This document shows positions 55,068-63,827 of a stretch of 64,000 nucleotides of DNA, piece after piece; positions within the stretch are counted from its first letter, which is position 1, and every line of letters begins with the position of its first letter. Source of the DNA: Actinoplanes campanulatus (lineage in GTDB: Bacteria; Actinomycetota; Actinomycetes; Mycobacteriales; Micromonosporaceae); assembly GCF_014647795.1 (NCBI RefSeq), contig NZ_BMPW01000001.1:682001-746000 (forward strand), read 5' to 3'. Both the position numbers and the translations under genes were made by a program. The notes under the pieces were generated by a model, which ran no database searches, had not been told where the DNA came from, and saw only the letters and a program-made list of their open reading frames with translations.

Positions 55068-56602
55068 TGAGTTACGCGCGCGTGCTCTGTGTCGGCCTCG
55101 CCGGGGTCGCCGGTCACCTCGTCGAGGTCGAGGCGGACCTCTCCACCGGTCTGCCCGCACTGGCCCTCACCGGCCTGCCCGACACCGCGCTCAACGAGGC
55201 CCGCGACCGGGTCCGGGCCGCCGTGGTGAACTCCGGACGGGACTGGCCCAACCGGCGGATCACGGTGAACCTGCTGCCCGCCGCCCTGCCCAAGCACGGC
55301 AGCTCCTTCGATCTGGCGATCGCCGCGGCGGTGCTGGCCGGAGCCGGTGAGCTGCCGCCGGCACCACTCGACCGGGTCGTGCTGCTCGGCGAGCTCGGCC
55401 TCGACGGCACGGTGCGACCGGTGCGCGGGGTGCTGCCGATGGTGGCCGCGGCCGCCCGGGCCGGGATCACCCGCGTCATCGTGCCGGCCGGCAACGCGCG
55501 GGAGGCGACCGTCGTACCGGGCGTCACCGTGCGGGCCGTCGACACCCTGCACCGCCTCGTCGAGTTCGCCCGCGGTGAGGCAGCGCTGCTCGATCCGCCG
55601 GCCGCACCGGAGACGGCCGAGCCGCCCGGTCCCGACCTGGCCGACGTGGCCGGCCAGGAGATCGGCCGGTACGCCCTGGAGATCGCCGCGGCCGGTGGCC
55701 ACCACCTGGCCCTCTTCGGCCCACCCGGATCCGGCAAGACGATGCTCGCCGAGCGGCTCCCGTCCATCCTCCCGGAGCTCGACGACGACGCCGCCCTCGA
55801 GGTCACCGCCCTCCAGTCGATCGCCGGGGTGCTGCCGCCGGACGGGGGGCTGGTCCGCCGGCCGCCGTTCCAGGCGCCACACCACAGCTCGTCACTGGCG
55901 GCCCTGGTCGGCGGCGGCTCCGGGCTGATCCGGCCGGGCGCGCTCAGCCTCGCCCACCGGGGCGTGCTCTTCCTCGACGAGGTGCCCGAGATGGGCCGCG
56001 GCACGCTCCAGGCGCTCCGGCAGCCCCTGGAGAGCGGACGGGTGGTGCTGTCCCGGGCCCGCGGCACCACCGAGTACCCGGCCCGGGCGCAGCTGGTCGT
56101 CGCCGCGAACCCGTGCCCCTGCGCCAGCCCGGCCGGGGACCACGCCTGCCAGTGCACGCCTCTGGTCCGGCGCCGCTATCTGGGCAAGCTGTCCGGGCCG
56201 CTGCTGGACCGGATCGACATGAAGATCCACCTGCTGCCGGTACGGGCCGCCCAGCTGACCGTCGCCACCGAGCCCGCCGAGCCGTCCACGGCCGTCGCGG
56301 CCCGGGTGGCCCGCGCCCGGACGGCGGCCGCGGCCCGATGGGCGACCGGCGGCTGGCGGGTCAACGCCGAGGTCCCCGGGCACCGGCTGCGGCGGCCGCC
56401 GTGGCGGTTGCCATCCCGGGACACGGCCGTGCTGCACGACGCCCTGGAGATCGGGGTGCTGTCGGCGCGCGGCTTCGACCGGTGTCTGCGGTTGGCCTGG
56501 ACCATCGCCGACCTGGACGGGCGGGACCGGCCCGCGGTGGGGGACGTCTGTGAGGCATACCAGCTGCGCATGGGCGAGCCAACCACCCGCTCCGCCACCT
56601 GA
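55067..56602 (+). CDS. comM: ComM/YifB family Mg-chelatase-like AAA ATPase
   Basis: The protein acts as a hexameric branch-migration helicase in transformation of some bacteria. The 511 residues have the N-terminal Lon-like domain (1-180), the Walker A loop GPPGSGKTMLAERLP (about 225-238), Walker B GVLFLDEVPEM, and the C-terminal domain with a cysteine cluster (NPCPCASPAGDHACQC). Starting with the last base of the yraN stop, it forms the yraN-comM-dprA cluster. Confidence 0.94.
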   Translation: MSYARVLCVGLAGVAGHLVEVEADLSTGLPALALTGLPDTALNEARDRVRAAVVNSGRDWPNRRITVNLLPAALPKHGSSFDLAIAAAVLAGAGELPPAPLDRVVLLGELGLDGTVRPVRGVLPMVAAAARAGITRVIVPAGNAREATVVPGVTVRAVDTLHRLVEFARGEAALLDPPAAPETAEPPGPDLADVAGQEIGRYALEIAAAGGHHLALFGPPGSGKTMLAERLPSILPELDDDAALEVTALQSIAGVLPPDGGLVRRPPFQAPHHSSSLAALVGGGSGLIRPGALSLAHRGVLFLDEVPEMGRGTLQALRQPLESGRVVLSRARGTTEYPARAQLVVAANPCPCASPAGDHACQCTPLVRRRYLGKLSGPLLDRIDMKIHLLPVRAAQLTVATEPAEPSTAVAARVARARTAAAARWATGGWRVNAEVPGHRLRRPPWRLPSRDTAVLHDALEIGVLSARGFDRCLRLAWTIADLDGRDRPAVGDVCEAYQLRMGEPTTRSAT

Positions 56603-56709
56603 TCGCCATCCGTCCCGGCGTCTCCCCCGCCCGTTACCGACCGCTTCACCGACTCGGCTGCCCCGCGCCCGAGGCGGCTCTCCCCGCCGTACCTTTCAGG
56701 AGCCTTTTG

Positions 56710-56802
56710 ATGAATCTCGCCACGGCTCGTGCCGTCACCCGTGCGGCGCTCGTCGCCGTGATCGCCGTTGTTCTCGTGATCGCCGCGGGATGTCCGGCAT
56801 GA
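56710..56802 (+). CDS. 30-residue hydrophobic peptide with lipobox-like end
   Basis: An ATG preceded by AGGAG at seven bases opens a frame for a peptide with one hydrophobic segment (ALVAVIAVVLVIAAGC) and only Pro-Ala after the cysteine. The stop TGA overlaps the dprA ATG (ATGA). About 70% of codons end in G or C. If processed as a lipoprotein, a cysteine-proline-alanine lipopeptide would result. Alternatively it is just a translational leader for dprA. I do not recognise the family. Confidence 0.5.
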   Translation: MNLATARAVTRAALVAVIAVVLVIAAGCPA

Positions 56803-58004
56803 GCGGCTGCCCCGGCGCGGGTGAGCCGGCCGACCGGGCCGCCCGTGTCGCGCTGACCTGGCTCGCCGAGCCCGGCAACCGGGCGGTGTGGACACTCGTC
56901 CAGCAGGCCGGCGCACCGGCCGCGCTGGACCGGCTGCTCGACGGTGACATCCCGGACGCCCGCCTGCGCTCGGCGGTCACCGCCCGGCTCAGGTCCGGTG
57001 ATCCACGCCGGGTGGCGGAGATCGCTCTGCGCCGGGCGGACCGGCTCGGCGCCCGCCTCGTCGTACCCGCCGACGACGAGTGGCCCACCCGGGTCGACGA
57101 CCTGGCGACTCTGGAGCTCGACGCCGGCGGGATCGTCAACCAGGACACCAGGCCACCTCTCTGTTTCTGGGTGCGCGGTGCGCCGGCCCTCGGCGAGACG
57201 CTGGAGAGATCGGTGGCGATCGTCGGCGCCCGGGCCTCCACCCCCTACGGCAGACACGTCACGACCGACATGGCGTACTCGATCTCCGGTAAGGGATGGA
57301 CCGTCGTCTCCGGCGGCGCGTTCGGGATCGACACGGCCGCCCATCGCGGCGCGCTGGCCGCCGACGGCCGGACGGTGGCGATCCTCGCCTGCGGCGTGGA
57401 CCGGCCCTACCCGGCGGGGAACTCCGCGATGTTCGACCGGATCGCCGAGCGGGGCCTGCTGGTGAGCGAGTGGCCGATCGGCGCGGCGCCGTTCCGGCAC
57501 CGGTTCCTGATCCGGAACAGGGTGATCGCCGCGATCACCGCCGGCACGGTCGTGGTCGAGGCGGCGGCCCGCAGCGGCGCGACCCAGACGATGAGCCGGG
57601 TGCTGGCGCTCGGACGGCCCGCGATGGTGGTGCCGGGCCCGGTCACGTCGGCGATGTCGGTCGGCTGCCACGAGATCCTGCGCGGCCATCCGTACGCCCG
57701 GGTGGTGACCTCGGCCACGGACGTGCTCGAGGAGGTCGGCCGGATCGGCGAATACCTGGCGGATCCGCCGCGCGGCCCGGAGCACCGGCGCGACAGCCTC
57801 GACGAGGAGTCGGCCCTGATCATGGAGTCCCTGCCGTCGCGGGGAGCGCTCACGCCGGAGGAGCTCGCCGTCGGCGCGCGACTGAGCCTGCGGACCGTGT
57901 TGCGGCGGCTCTCCCTGCTGGAGATGGCCGCATTGGTGGTCCGCACCGGGGACGGATTCGCGCTGTCACCCGACCAGCGGCCCATCCGTCACTCCGACGA
58001 GTGA
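56799..58004 (+). CDS. dprA: DNA-processing protein DprA
   Basis: DprA loads RecA on incoming single-stranded DNA. The 401-residue protein has the Rossmann-like core: VAIVGARASTPYGRHVTTDMAY, SGGAFGIDTAAHRGAL, SEWPIGAAPFRHRFLIRNRVI and GTVVVEAAARSGATQTMSRVLALGR. A winged-helix domain ends the protein. ATG 56799 overlaps the preceding small gene's stop and is preferred to the longer frame. Confidence 0.95.
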   Translation: MSGCPGAGEPADRAARVALTWLAEPGNRAVWTLVQQAGAPAALDRLLDGDIPDARLRSAVTARLRSGDPRRVAEIALRRADRLGARLVVPADDEWPTRVDDLATLELDAGGIVNQDTRPPLCFWVRGAPALGETLERSVAIVGARASTPYGRHVTTDMAYSISGKGWTVVSGGAFGIDTAAHRGALAADGRTVAILACGVDRPYPAGNSAMFDRIAERGLLVSEWPIGAAPFRHRFLIRNRVIAAITAGTVVVEAAARSGATQTMSRVLALGRPAMVVPGPVTSAMSVGCHEILRGHPYARVVTSATDVLEEVGRIGEYLADPPRGPEHRRDSLDEESALIMESLPSRGALTPEELAVGARLSLRTVLRRLSLLEMAALVVRTGDGFALSPDQRPIRHSDE

Positions 58005-58126
58005 TCGCATCCCATCCGAACGTTCGGACTATCCGGACTGATCGCCCACCTATCGAGAGGCCACGGGATGGCCGGGCCATCGATGGCTTACATCGACAAC
58101 CGTCATCAGCCGAAGGGCACGGCTGC

Positions 58127-58185
58127 GACCGGCTCGTCGAGAGTGCCGGCCACCGCCGGAACGGCGGCCGGCACACGAGCCGGTC
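58127..58185 (-). terminator. Long hairpin downstream of the HTH gene
   Basis: GACCGGCTCGT pairs with ACGAGCCGGTC, and within it GTGCCGGC and CCGCC pair with GCCGGCAC-type partners, giving an extended GC-rich stem. It lies 30 bases after the stop of the minus-strand HTH gene and probably terminates that transcript. The stretch 58005-58126 shows no gene. Confidence 0.7.
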
Positions 58186-58213
58186 AACGGGTCACGACAC
58201 GTGACCGGACGGG

Positions 58214-58423
58214 TCAGTCCTCGGACTCGTCCAGGTCACGGCGGTGAACCTTCATCCAGGCCTCGACGTCTTCGGTCAGCCAGACCTTGCCCTGCGCCAG
58301 GTCGGCGGCCGGCTTCGGAAAGTCCGCGCGGCTGGTGATCTGGTACGCCCGCTGGCGACTGACACCACCCAGACGGATACGGATTTCGTGCGCGCCCATG
58401 AGTCGGATCGGCTTCACTCCCAC
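58214..58423 (-). CDS. Small HTH DNA-binding protein (excisionase/AlpA-like)
   Basis: The 69-residue protein has a MerR/AlpA-type winged helix: EIRIRLGGVSRQRAYQITSR and FPKPAADLAQGKVWLTEDVEAWM. Such proteins control small loci or act as excisionases. No phage or integron element is adjacent apart from the housekeeping xerC. The start is GTG at 58423 or a downstream ATG at residue 9. Divergent from a Pro-rich gene with a 90-base A/T-rich gap, it probably regulates both. Confidence 0.8.
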   Translation of the reverse strand: MGVKPIRLMGAHEIRIRLGGVSRQRAYQITSRADFPKPAADLAQGKVWLTEDVEAWMKVHRRDLDESED

Positions 58424-58506
58424 GCGATCGACCGTAGGCGCGGGTCAATTAGTCAACAATCAACTTGCTATGGGACAGGTTGTCACCAGGCAAGTAAGGT
58501 GAGCCG

Positions 58507-58980
58507 ATGACCTCTCGTCGCGATTCAGCCGAGCCGGTACCCCATCACCCTCGCCATCGACGCGATTGGCGGACCCTGTGGCGTCGCTGCATATGCGGCC
58601 TCCCCGCGCCATGCATCGACCGCATCCCACCCTCACCACCGCCGCCCTATCCGCCCCGGCCCCCGGCCGTGGACCAGGAGGTGCCACGGGGTCGGCCGGG
58701 CCTCTACCGGTCGAGGGCCGTCCGTCCCGGCCCGGACACCCCGGCCGGGCCCCAGCCTCCCACGGGAGCCACGCCCGCACCGAGACCTCCCACTCGTCCG
58801 GGGGCCTCCGGTCCCAAGCCTCCCGCACACCCGGGCGCCTCCGGGCCCCGAGCACCCGCGCCTGCCCGCACCTCCGGAGAGTTCGACGTCGGGCGCGCCG
58901 GCCGTCTCACCCCGGCTCAGGAACATCGGGCCCGGCAGAACGGCCGCCCCACACGCCGGCGTCGACGTCACGGCCACTGA
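58507..58980 (+). CDS. Proline-rich protein with Cys motif, unrecognised
   Basis: The 157-residue protein has a basic N-terminus with the Trp/Cys cluster WRTLWRRCICGLPAPCIDR (about residues 21-39). A long Pro/Gly/Ala/Arg-rich linker follows, then GRLTPAQEHRAR near the C-terminus. AAGGTGA lies six bases before the ATG. Codon use is normal for the window except for the low-complexity part. The compact Cys motif may bind a metal or membrane. The lineage distribution cannot be checked here. It is an orphan and function is unknown. Confidence 0.65.
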   Translation: MTSRRDSAEPVPHHPRHRRDWRTLWRRCICGLPAPCIDRIPPSPPPPYPPRPPAVDQEVPRGRPGLYRSRAVRPGPDTPAGPQPPTGATPAPRPPTRPGASGPKPPAHPGASGPRAPAPARTSGEFDVGRAGRLTPAQEHRARQNGRPTRRRRRHGH

Positions 58981-59022
58981 CCACCTCGGCTCGGACTCAT
59001 ACGGCTCTCACAACGGCGACGA

Positions 59023-59328
59023 ATGAACGGCCGGAAATCGCCGCCCACCACCAAACAGCCGATCCTTTCGGGGGAACGTTTGTCCATCGAACACGAGGCA
59101 GAACATCTGCACGACCGTCCTCATTGGCTCTGCCGCGTCTGCCGGGAGCCATGGCCCTGCGCCGAGGCGAAAAAGCGACTCCTGGCCGAGTACACCGAAT
59201 TCCCGTCACTGTTGAAGATCTACCTGTCGGCGCAGATGTACGACGCGCTCGACGACTTCACAGCCCAGGGCGAGTCCGCGCCGCTGAACCTGTACGAGCG
59301 CTTCATCTCCTGGACGCGCGGCCGATAG
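59023..59328 (+). CDS. Conserved-looking small protein with CxxC-WPC motif
   Basis: The 101-residue product has RPHWLCRVCREPWPCAEAKKRLL, with three cysteines that could form a zinc site, and a helical C-terminus. It is not a known domain I can name with confidence. It is divided from the Pro-rich gene by 42 bases and precedes xerC by 120 bases. Both small genes may be one transcription unit divergent from the HTH gene. Confidence 0.7.
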   Translation: MNGRKSPPTTKQPILSGERLSIEHEAEHLHDRPHWLCRVCREPWPCAEAKKRLLAEYTEFPSLLKIYLSAQMYDALDDFTAQGESAPLNLYERFISWTRGR

Positions 59329-59449
59329 CGCGTCCGGACAGACTCCCGGATGGGACGAGCCGGTCGGCACCCCGGGACGGTGGCGCCGTTCCACCTCACA
59401 TGTGGGCGCGGAAGCTTGACGGCACGGTCCGACGGTAGGACGGTCAGGA

Positions 59450-60439
59450 GTGATGCGGATCCGTGAGATGCACGAGCGACTGCCCCGGGGGCTGCGCGAG
59501 GCGGTGGACGAGTTCAGCCGGCACCTGGCGGTGGTGGAGGGCCGTTCGGAGCACACCGTGCGTGCCTACACCGGGGACGTCGTCTCGCTCCTCGACCACG
59601 CCGCCTACGAGGGCCGGTCCAGCGTCGCCGAACTGGACATCACACTGCTGCGCGGGTGGCTCGCCGCCCGGATCGGGTCGGGCGCGGCTCGTACCTCGCA
59701 GGCCCGGCGTGCGGCGGCGGCCCGCGCCTTCACCGGCTGGGCCCATCGCACCGGCCGGGCTCCCACCGACCCGGGCACGCAGCTCGTGACCCCGCGCGCA
59801 CATCGCGGCCTGCCGACGGTCCTTCGCGCCGACCAGGCCGCGACTCTGGTGACCACCTCACCCGGCCCGGGCCCGGCCAGTGAGCGGGACGATCCGCGAG
59901 AACACGCGGAGGGTGGTGGAAGCGGCGCCGGGAGTGTGCTGGAGCTGCGGGACCGGGCCGTTCTGGAGTTGCTCTACGCGACGGGTGTCCGGGTGAGTGA
60001 GCTCTGCAATCTCGACCGCTCCGATGTGGATCACACCCGGCAGGTGGTCCGGGTCTTCGGGAAGGGCGCCAAGGAGCGCGCCGTGCCCTTCGGGCATCCG
60101 GCTCGCCGCGCGCTCGACGACTGGCTTCGCCGGGGGCGGCCCGAGCTGGTGGCGAGGGGGAGCCGGGACGCCCTCTTCCTGGGGGTGAAGGGCGGCCGCC
60201 TACAGCCGACCGTGGTTCGGCGGATCGTGGCGGGCGCGGCCCGGGCGGCGGGGCTGCCGCACACCCGGCCGCACGATCTGCGGCATTCGGCGGCCACCCA
60301 TCTGCTGGACGGGGGCGCTGACCTGCGGGCGGTGCAGGAGCTGCTGGGGCACAGTTCGCTGGCGAGCACCCAGATCTACACCCATGTGTCGACCGAGCGC
60401 CTGCGTACGGCCTTCAATCAGGCGCACCCGCGGGCCTGA
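59450..60439 (+). CDS. xerC: Tyrosine recombinase XerC-like
   Basis: The recombinase resolves chromosome dimers at dif. The 329-residue protein has an N-terminal SAM-like core-binding domain (LREAVDEFSRHLAVVEGRSEHTVRAY), then the catalytic domain with the Arg of ATGVRVSELCNL, HDLRHSAATHLLDGG and GHSSLASTQIYTH. A 20-residue Ser/Gly/Glu insert lies between the two domains near residue 145. GTG 59450, ATG 59453 and ATG 59468 are alternative starts. Confidence 0.93.
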   Translation: MMRIREMHERLPRGLREAVDEFSRHLAVVEGRSEHTVRAYTGDVVSLLDHAAYEGRSSVAELDITLLRGWLAARIGSGAARTSQARRAAAARAFTGWAHRTGRAPTDPGTQLVTPRAHRGLPTVLRADQAATLVTTSPGPGPASERDDPREHAEGGGSGAGSVLELRDRAVLELLYATGVRVSELCNLDRSDVDHTRQVVRVFGKGAKERAVPFGHPARRALDDWLRRGRPELVARGSRDALFLGVKGGRLQPTVVRRIVAGAARAAGLPHTRPHDLRHSAATHLLDGGADLRAVQELLGHSSLASTQIYTHVSTERLRTAFNQAHPRA

Positions 60440-60457
60440 CATCGTACGATCCACAAC

Positions 60458-61645
60458 ATGACCGCCCCGGAGATTCCGCGGCCCATTCCGGGCGCCCGTC
60501 TGCTCTTCTCGCTGGATCCGTCGGTGTCCCATTTGAATCACGGCTCGTTCGGCGCCATGCCGATCAGCGTGCAGCGGGCCCAGCAGCGGCTCCGGGACGA
60601 GGTCGAGGCGAATCCGCTGCGCTTCTACGGCTCCGGGCTGATGGACCGGATCGTCCACACCCGACGTCATCTGGCGGCCTTCCTCGGCGCCGACCCGGAC
60701 GGCAGCGCCCTGGTGCCGAACACGACGGCCGCCGTTTCGCTGATCCTCCAGTCGGTGGGCTTGCGGGCGGCCGACGAGGTGCTGCTGACCGATCATGCCT
60801 ACGGGGCCGTGACAATGGCGGTCCGCAGGCAGTGCCGGCGCTCGGGGGCGACGGCGCGGACGGTGGCGGTCCCGCTCGGCGCCTCCGCCGCGGACGTCAC
60901 GGCCCGGATCCGGGCGGCGCTGCGGCCGGGCCGGACCAGGCTGCTGGTGGTCGACCAGGTGGCGTCGGCGACGGCGGCTCTCTTCCCGGTGCGCGAGATC
61001 GTCGCCGCCGCCCGGGAGCACGACATCCCGGTGCTGGTGGACGCCGCCCACGTGCCGGGGATGCTGCCGGTGGACGTGTCCGCGATCGGCGCCGATTTCT
61101 GGGCCGGGAACCTGCACAAGTGGGGCTGGGCGCCCCGCGGCACCGCCCTGCTGACCGTGGCGCCGGCCTGGCGCCGCCGGATCGACCCGCTCGTGGTGTC
61201 GTGGGAGCACGATGAGGGCTTCCCGCTGTCCGTGGAGTTCCAGGGGACGATCGACTACACGTCGTGGCTGGCGGCCCCGGCCGGGGTCTTCGCGCTGCGC
61301 ACGCTGGGGCTGGAGGCGGTCCGGGAGCACAACGTCGCGCTCGCGGCCTACGGTCAGCGGGTCGTCGGTGAGGCCCTGGGCCTCGCGCCCGCCGATCTGC
61401 CCGGCCCCGGCGGACCGGGGGTGTCCATGCGGGTGGTGCCGCTGCCGGCCGGGCTGGCCAGCACCCCGCCGGAGGCTCTCGAGCTGCGGCTGCGGATCGC
61501 CGACAAGCTGGCCGCGGAGGTGGCGGTGAACGCGTGGGGCGGGCGCGGGCTGCTCCGGCTGAGCGCGCAGATCTACAACCGGCCGGAGGATTACCACCTG
61601 CTGGCGGAACGCCTGCCCGCCCTGATCAGGGAGATGCGGCGGTGA
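60458..61645 (+). CDS. PLP-dependent class V aminotransferase-like enzyme
   Basis: The 395-residue enzyme resembles isopenicillin N epimerase and cysteine desulfurase-type proteins: SHLNHGSFGAMP, FLGADPDGSALVPNTTAAVSL, PVLVDAAHVPGMLPVDVSAIGADF and NLHKWGWAPRGTALL with the PLP lysine. It overlaps the opposing M23 gene by 20 bases at its 3' end. The substrate cannot be read from sequence. It is separated from xerC by 18 bases and may be co-transcribed. Confidence 0.88.
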   Translation: MTAPEIPRPIPGARLLFSLDPSVSHLNHGSFGAMPISVQRAQQRLRDEVEANPLRFYGSGLMDRIVHTRRHLAAFLGADPDGSALVPNTTAAVSLILQSVGLRAADEVLLTDHAYGAVTMAVRRQCRRSGATARTVAVPLGASAADVTARIRAALRPGRTRLLVVDQVASATAALFPVREIVAAAREHDIPVLVDAAHVPGMLPVDVSAIGADFWAGNLHKWGWAPRGTALLTVAPAWRRRIDPLVVSWEHDEGFPLSVEFQGTIDYTSWLAAPAGVFALRTLGLEAVREHNVALAAYGQRVVGEALGLAPADLPGPGGPGVSMRVVPLPAGLASTPPEALELRLRIADKLAAEVAVNAWGGRGLLRLSAQIYNRPEDYHLLAERLPALIREMRR

Positions 61646-62093
61646 GCGGCAGGAGCCGGACCCGGCCGATCCCGAGCAGGGCGAGCGGGTCGAGGTAGGC
61701 CGGGCCGCGGCGCAGGCCCCAGTGCAGGCAGGCGGCCTGCGGGCAGCCGGGATGCCCGGCCTGGAGGGTGCCGATCGGCTGGCCGGCCGTGACCGGCTCG
61801 CCGACCGCGACCGTGGCGGTGACCGGCTCGTAGGTGGTCCGCAGACCACCGGCGTGGGCGACGCTGATCACGCCGCGGCCGGCGATGGTCCCCGCGTGGA
61901 GGACGACGCCGGCGCCCGCGGACCGCACCACCGCCCCGGCGGGGGCGCCCAGGTCGACCCCGCGGTGCCCGGCCAGCCAGGGTTGCGGTGGCGGATCGAA
62001 GCGCCGCAGCACCGTCGGCGACGTCACCGGCCAGGTGTAACCGGACGGCGCGACGAACAGCAGCAGGGACAGGAGAGCGACGATTCCGGGCAT
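61626..62093 (-). CDS. M23-family peptidase-like exported protein (LytM fold)
   Basis: The 155-residue protein has an N-terminal signal or anchor helix (GIVALLSLLLFVA), then WPVTSPTVLRRFDPPPQPW and GHRGVDLGAPAGAVVRS, the first part of the M23 zinc site. The second part reads CLHWGLRRG, where the first His of the usual H-x-H is Cys. This form may be inactive or have altered metal binding. It lies just downstream of DUF2469 on the same strand and is probably secreted. Confidence 0.88.
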   Translation of the reverse strand: MPGIVALLSLLLFVAPSGYTWPVTSPTVLRRFDPPPQPWLAGHRGVDLGAPAGAVVRSAGAGVVLHAGTIAGRGVISVAHAGGLRTTYEPVTATVAVGEPVTAGQPIGTLQAGHPGCPQAACLHWGLRRGPAYLDPLALLGIGRVRLLPLTAASP

Positions 62094-62166
62094 GCCGGAG
62101 AGCCTGCCCGGTCAGCCGCCGGCACGCGGCCGGCCCTGTGGACAGCCGCGAACTGTGGATGAGGCG

Positions 62167-62490
62167 TCAGCCGCCGAAGCCGGCGTCGTCGGGCAGCGAG
62201 ATGTCCGGCTTCTCCAGCTCCTCGACGTTGACGTCCTTGAACGTCATCACTCGCACGTTCTTCACGAAGCGGGCCGGACGATACATGTCCCACACCCAGG
62301 CGTCGTGCATCTCGACCTCGAAATACACCTCACCGTCGGAGTTGCGCACGTGCAGGTCCACCTGGTTGGCCAGGTAGAACCGGCGCTCGGTCTCCACCAC
62401 GTAGGAGAACTGGCGGACGATGTCGCGGTACTCCCGGTAGAGCTGCAGCTCCATCTCGGTCTCGTACTTCTCGAGATCCTCTGCGCTCAT
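62167..62490 (-). CDS. DUF2469 family protein
   Basis: The 107-residue acidic protein (EDLEKYETEMELQLYREYRD, FYLANQVDLHVRNSDGEVYF) belongs to a family of actinobacterial proteins encoded next to rnhB. It overlaps rnhB by four bases, so it is co-translated. Function is unknown. Confidence 0.92.
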   Translation of the reverse strand: MSAEDLEKYETEMELQLYREYRDIVRQFSYVVETERRFYLANQVDLHVRNSDGEVYFEVEMHDAWVWDMYRPARFVKNVRVMTFKDVNVEELEKPDISLPDDAGFGG

Positions 62491-63326
62491 CGTTCTTCGC
62501 CCTCCATGGCCTCATCTTCCCCCACTGACGGCGACGGCCGAGGCTGCTCGCCTGACGCCACGCCGACGGTACCCGCCGCCGCCTCCGGAAGCAGCAGCGG
62601 CTCGGTAACGGATACATCGTCGAACAAAGAAGGCGCCGATGACGAAACGGGACGCCGTGCCCGCGGCGGCCGGTTGCCGCGCCCCGAGGCGGCGGCCACG
62701 TTGACGTACGAGAATCGATGCTCGGGGCACGGTCCGTGCCTGGTCAGCGCGGTGCTGTGGTCCTCGGTGATGTAGCCCTTGTGAACGGCGAAACCGTAGT
62801 CCGGATACCTCTCGTCCAGCTCGACCATGAGCCGGTCCCGGGTGACCTTCGCCAGGACGCTGGCGGCCGCGACGCAGGCGGCGACCCGGTCGCCCTTCCA
62901 CACCGCGAGACCGGGCACGCCGAGGCCGTCGACCGGGAAGCCGTCGGTCAGCACGTACTCCGGGCGGACGGTGAGCGACGCCAGCGCGCGGCGCATCGCC
63001 GCGAGGTTGCAGACGTGCAGGCCGCGCGCATCGACCTCGGTCGGCTGGATGATCATCACGGACCAGGCCAGGGCCTTGGCGACGACCTGGTCGTAGACGC
63101 GCTCCCGGGCCGCCGCCGTCAGCAGCTTGGAGTCGGCCAGGCCGGGGATCTCCCCGCGCCGGCCCTCGGGCAGGATCGCGGCGGCCGCGACCAGCGGACC
63201 GGCGCAGGCACCGCGGCCCGCCTCGTCGGCGCCGGCCACGTGCCGGAAGCCACGGCGCTGAAGCGCCTGCTCCAGCGCGTAGAGCCCGGCCTCGCGGCGG
63301 ACCACGGTGCGTGGTGGGGCCAGCAT
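62487..63326 (-). CDS. rnhB: Ribonuclease HII
   Basis: The enzyme removes ribonucleotides from DNA. The 279-residue protein has GADEAGRGACAGPLVAAA, LADSKLL, the DGFPVDGL block and VAACVAAASVLAKVTRDRLM. The last 65 residues (after HRFSYVNVA) are a low-complexity tail. It lies after a NUDIX gene and ahead of DUF2469, the conserved order following lepB. Confidence 0.97.
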   Translation of the reverse strand: MLAPPRTVVRREAGLYALEQALQRRGFRHVAGADEAGRGACAGPLVAAAAILPEGRRGEIPGLADSKLLTAAARERVYDQVVAKALAWSVMIIQPTEVDARGLHVCNLAAMRRALASLTVRPEYVLTDGFPVDGLGVPGLAVWKGDRVAACVAAASVLAKVTRDRLMVELDERYPDYGFAVHKGYITEDHSTALTRHGPCPEHRFSYVNVAAASGRGNRPPRARRPVSSSAPSLFDDVSVTEPLLLPEAAAGTVGVASGEQPRPSPSVGEDEAMEGEER

Positions 63327-63803
63327 CTAACAACGTCCATCCGGTACGGCGTCGGCGGTGTGCCGGCGCAGCAGGGCGGCCAGGTCGACCGGGAAGATCT
63401 GCTCGGCACTCGCCTCGATCTCGGCGGCCGACCACCATCGATGCTCGGTGATGGTGAGCCGCTCGGCCTCCTCCATCCCGGCCGTGTCGACCTGCCAATC
63501 GGCCACCCGGACCAGGAAGAAGTCCTGCTCCTGACGGTACTGCCGACGGTCGTAGGAGAACTCGGTCACCTCGTGGTGGACCGGCTCACCCAGATCGGAC
63601 GGGCCGATCCGCAGGCCGGTCTCCTCGAACAGCTCGCGGCGGGCCGCGTCGGCGACCGTCTCGCCCGGTGTCAGGCCGCCGCCGGGCGTGAACCACCAGC
63701 GCTGCTCCGGGCGCGCCGGGTCGCCGCCGTGCAGCAGCAGGACCCGGCCGGCCAGATCGACCAGCAGAACCCGGCCGGCACGGCGGTCAATCACCTCGGT
63801 CAC
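63327..63803 (-). CDS. NUDIX hydrolase
   Basis: The 158-residue protein has the NUDIX box GGGLTPGETVADAARRELFEE-TG, here from about residue 41. It probably hydrolyses a nucleotide diphosphate derivative. It is adjacent to rnhB with no gap, so the two are co-transcribed. The substrate is unknown; housekeeping roles such as removal of oxidised nucleotides are possible. Confidence 0.9.
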   Translation of the reverse strand: MTEVIDRRAGRVLLVDLAGRVLLLHGGDPARPEQRWWFTPGGGLTPGETVADAARRELFEETGLRIGPSDLGEPVHHEVTEFSYDRRQYRQEQDFFLVRVADWQVDTAGMEEAERLTITEHRWWSAAEIEASAEQIFPVDLAALLRRHTADAVPDGRC

Positions 63804-63827
63804 GCGACCAAGCCTATGCTCGGATGG

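Noticed and set aside
58214-60439. Prophage or integrative element suggested by an excisionase-like HTH gene and a tyrosine recombinase
   Set aside because: The recombinase sits at the conserved xerC place of the dprA-xerC region; no phage genes, attachment repeats or change in base composition were found.
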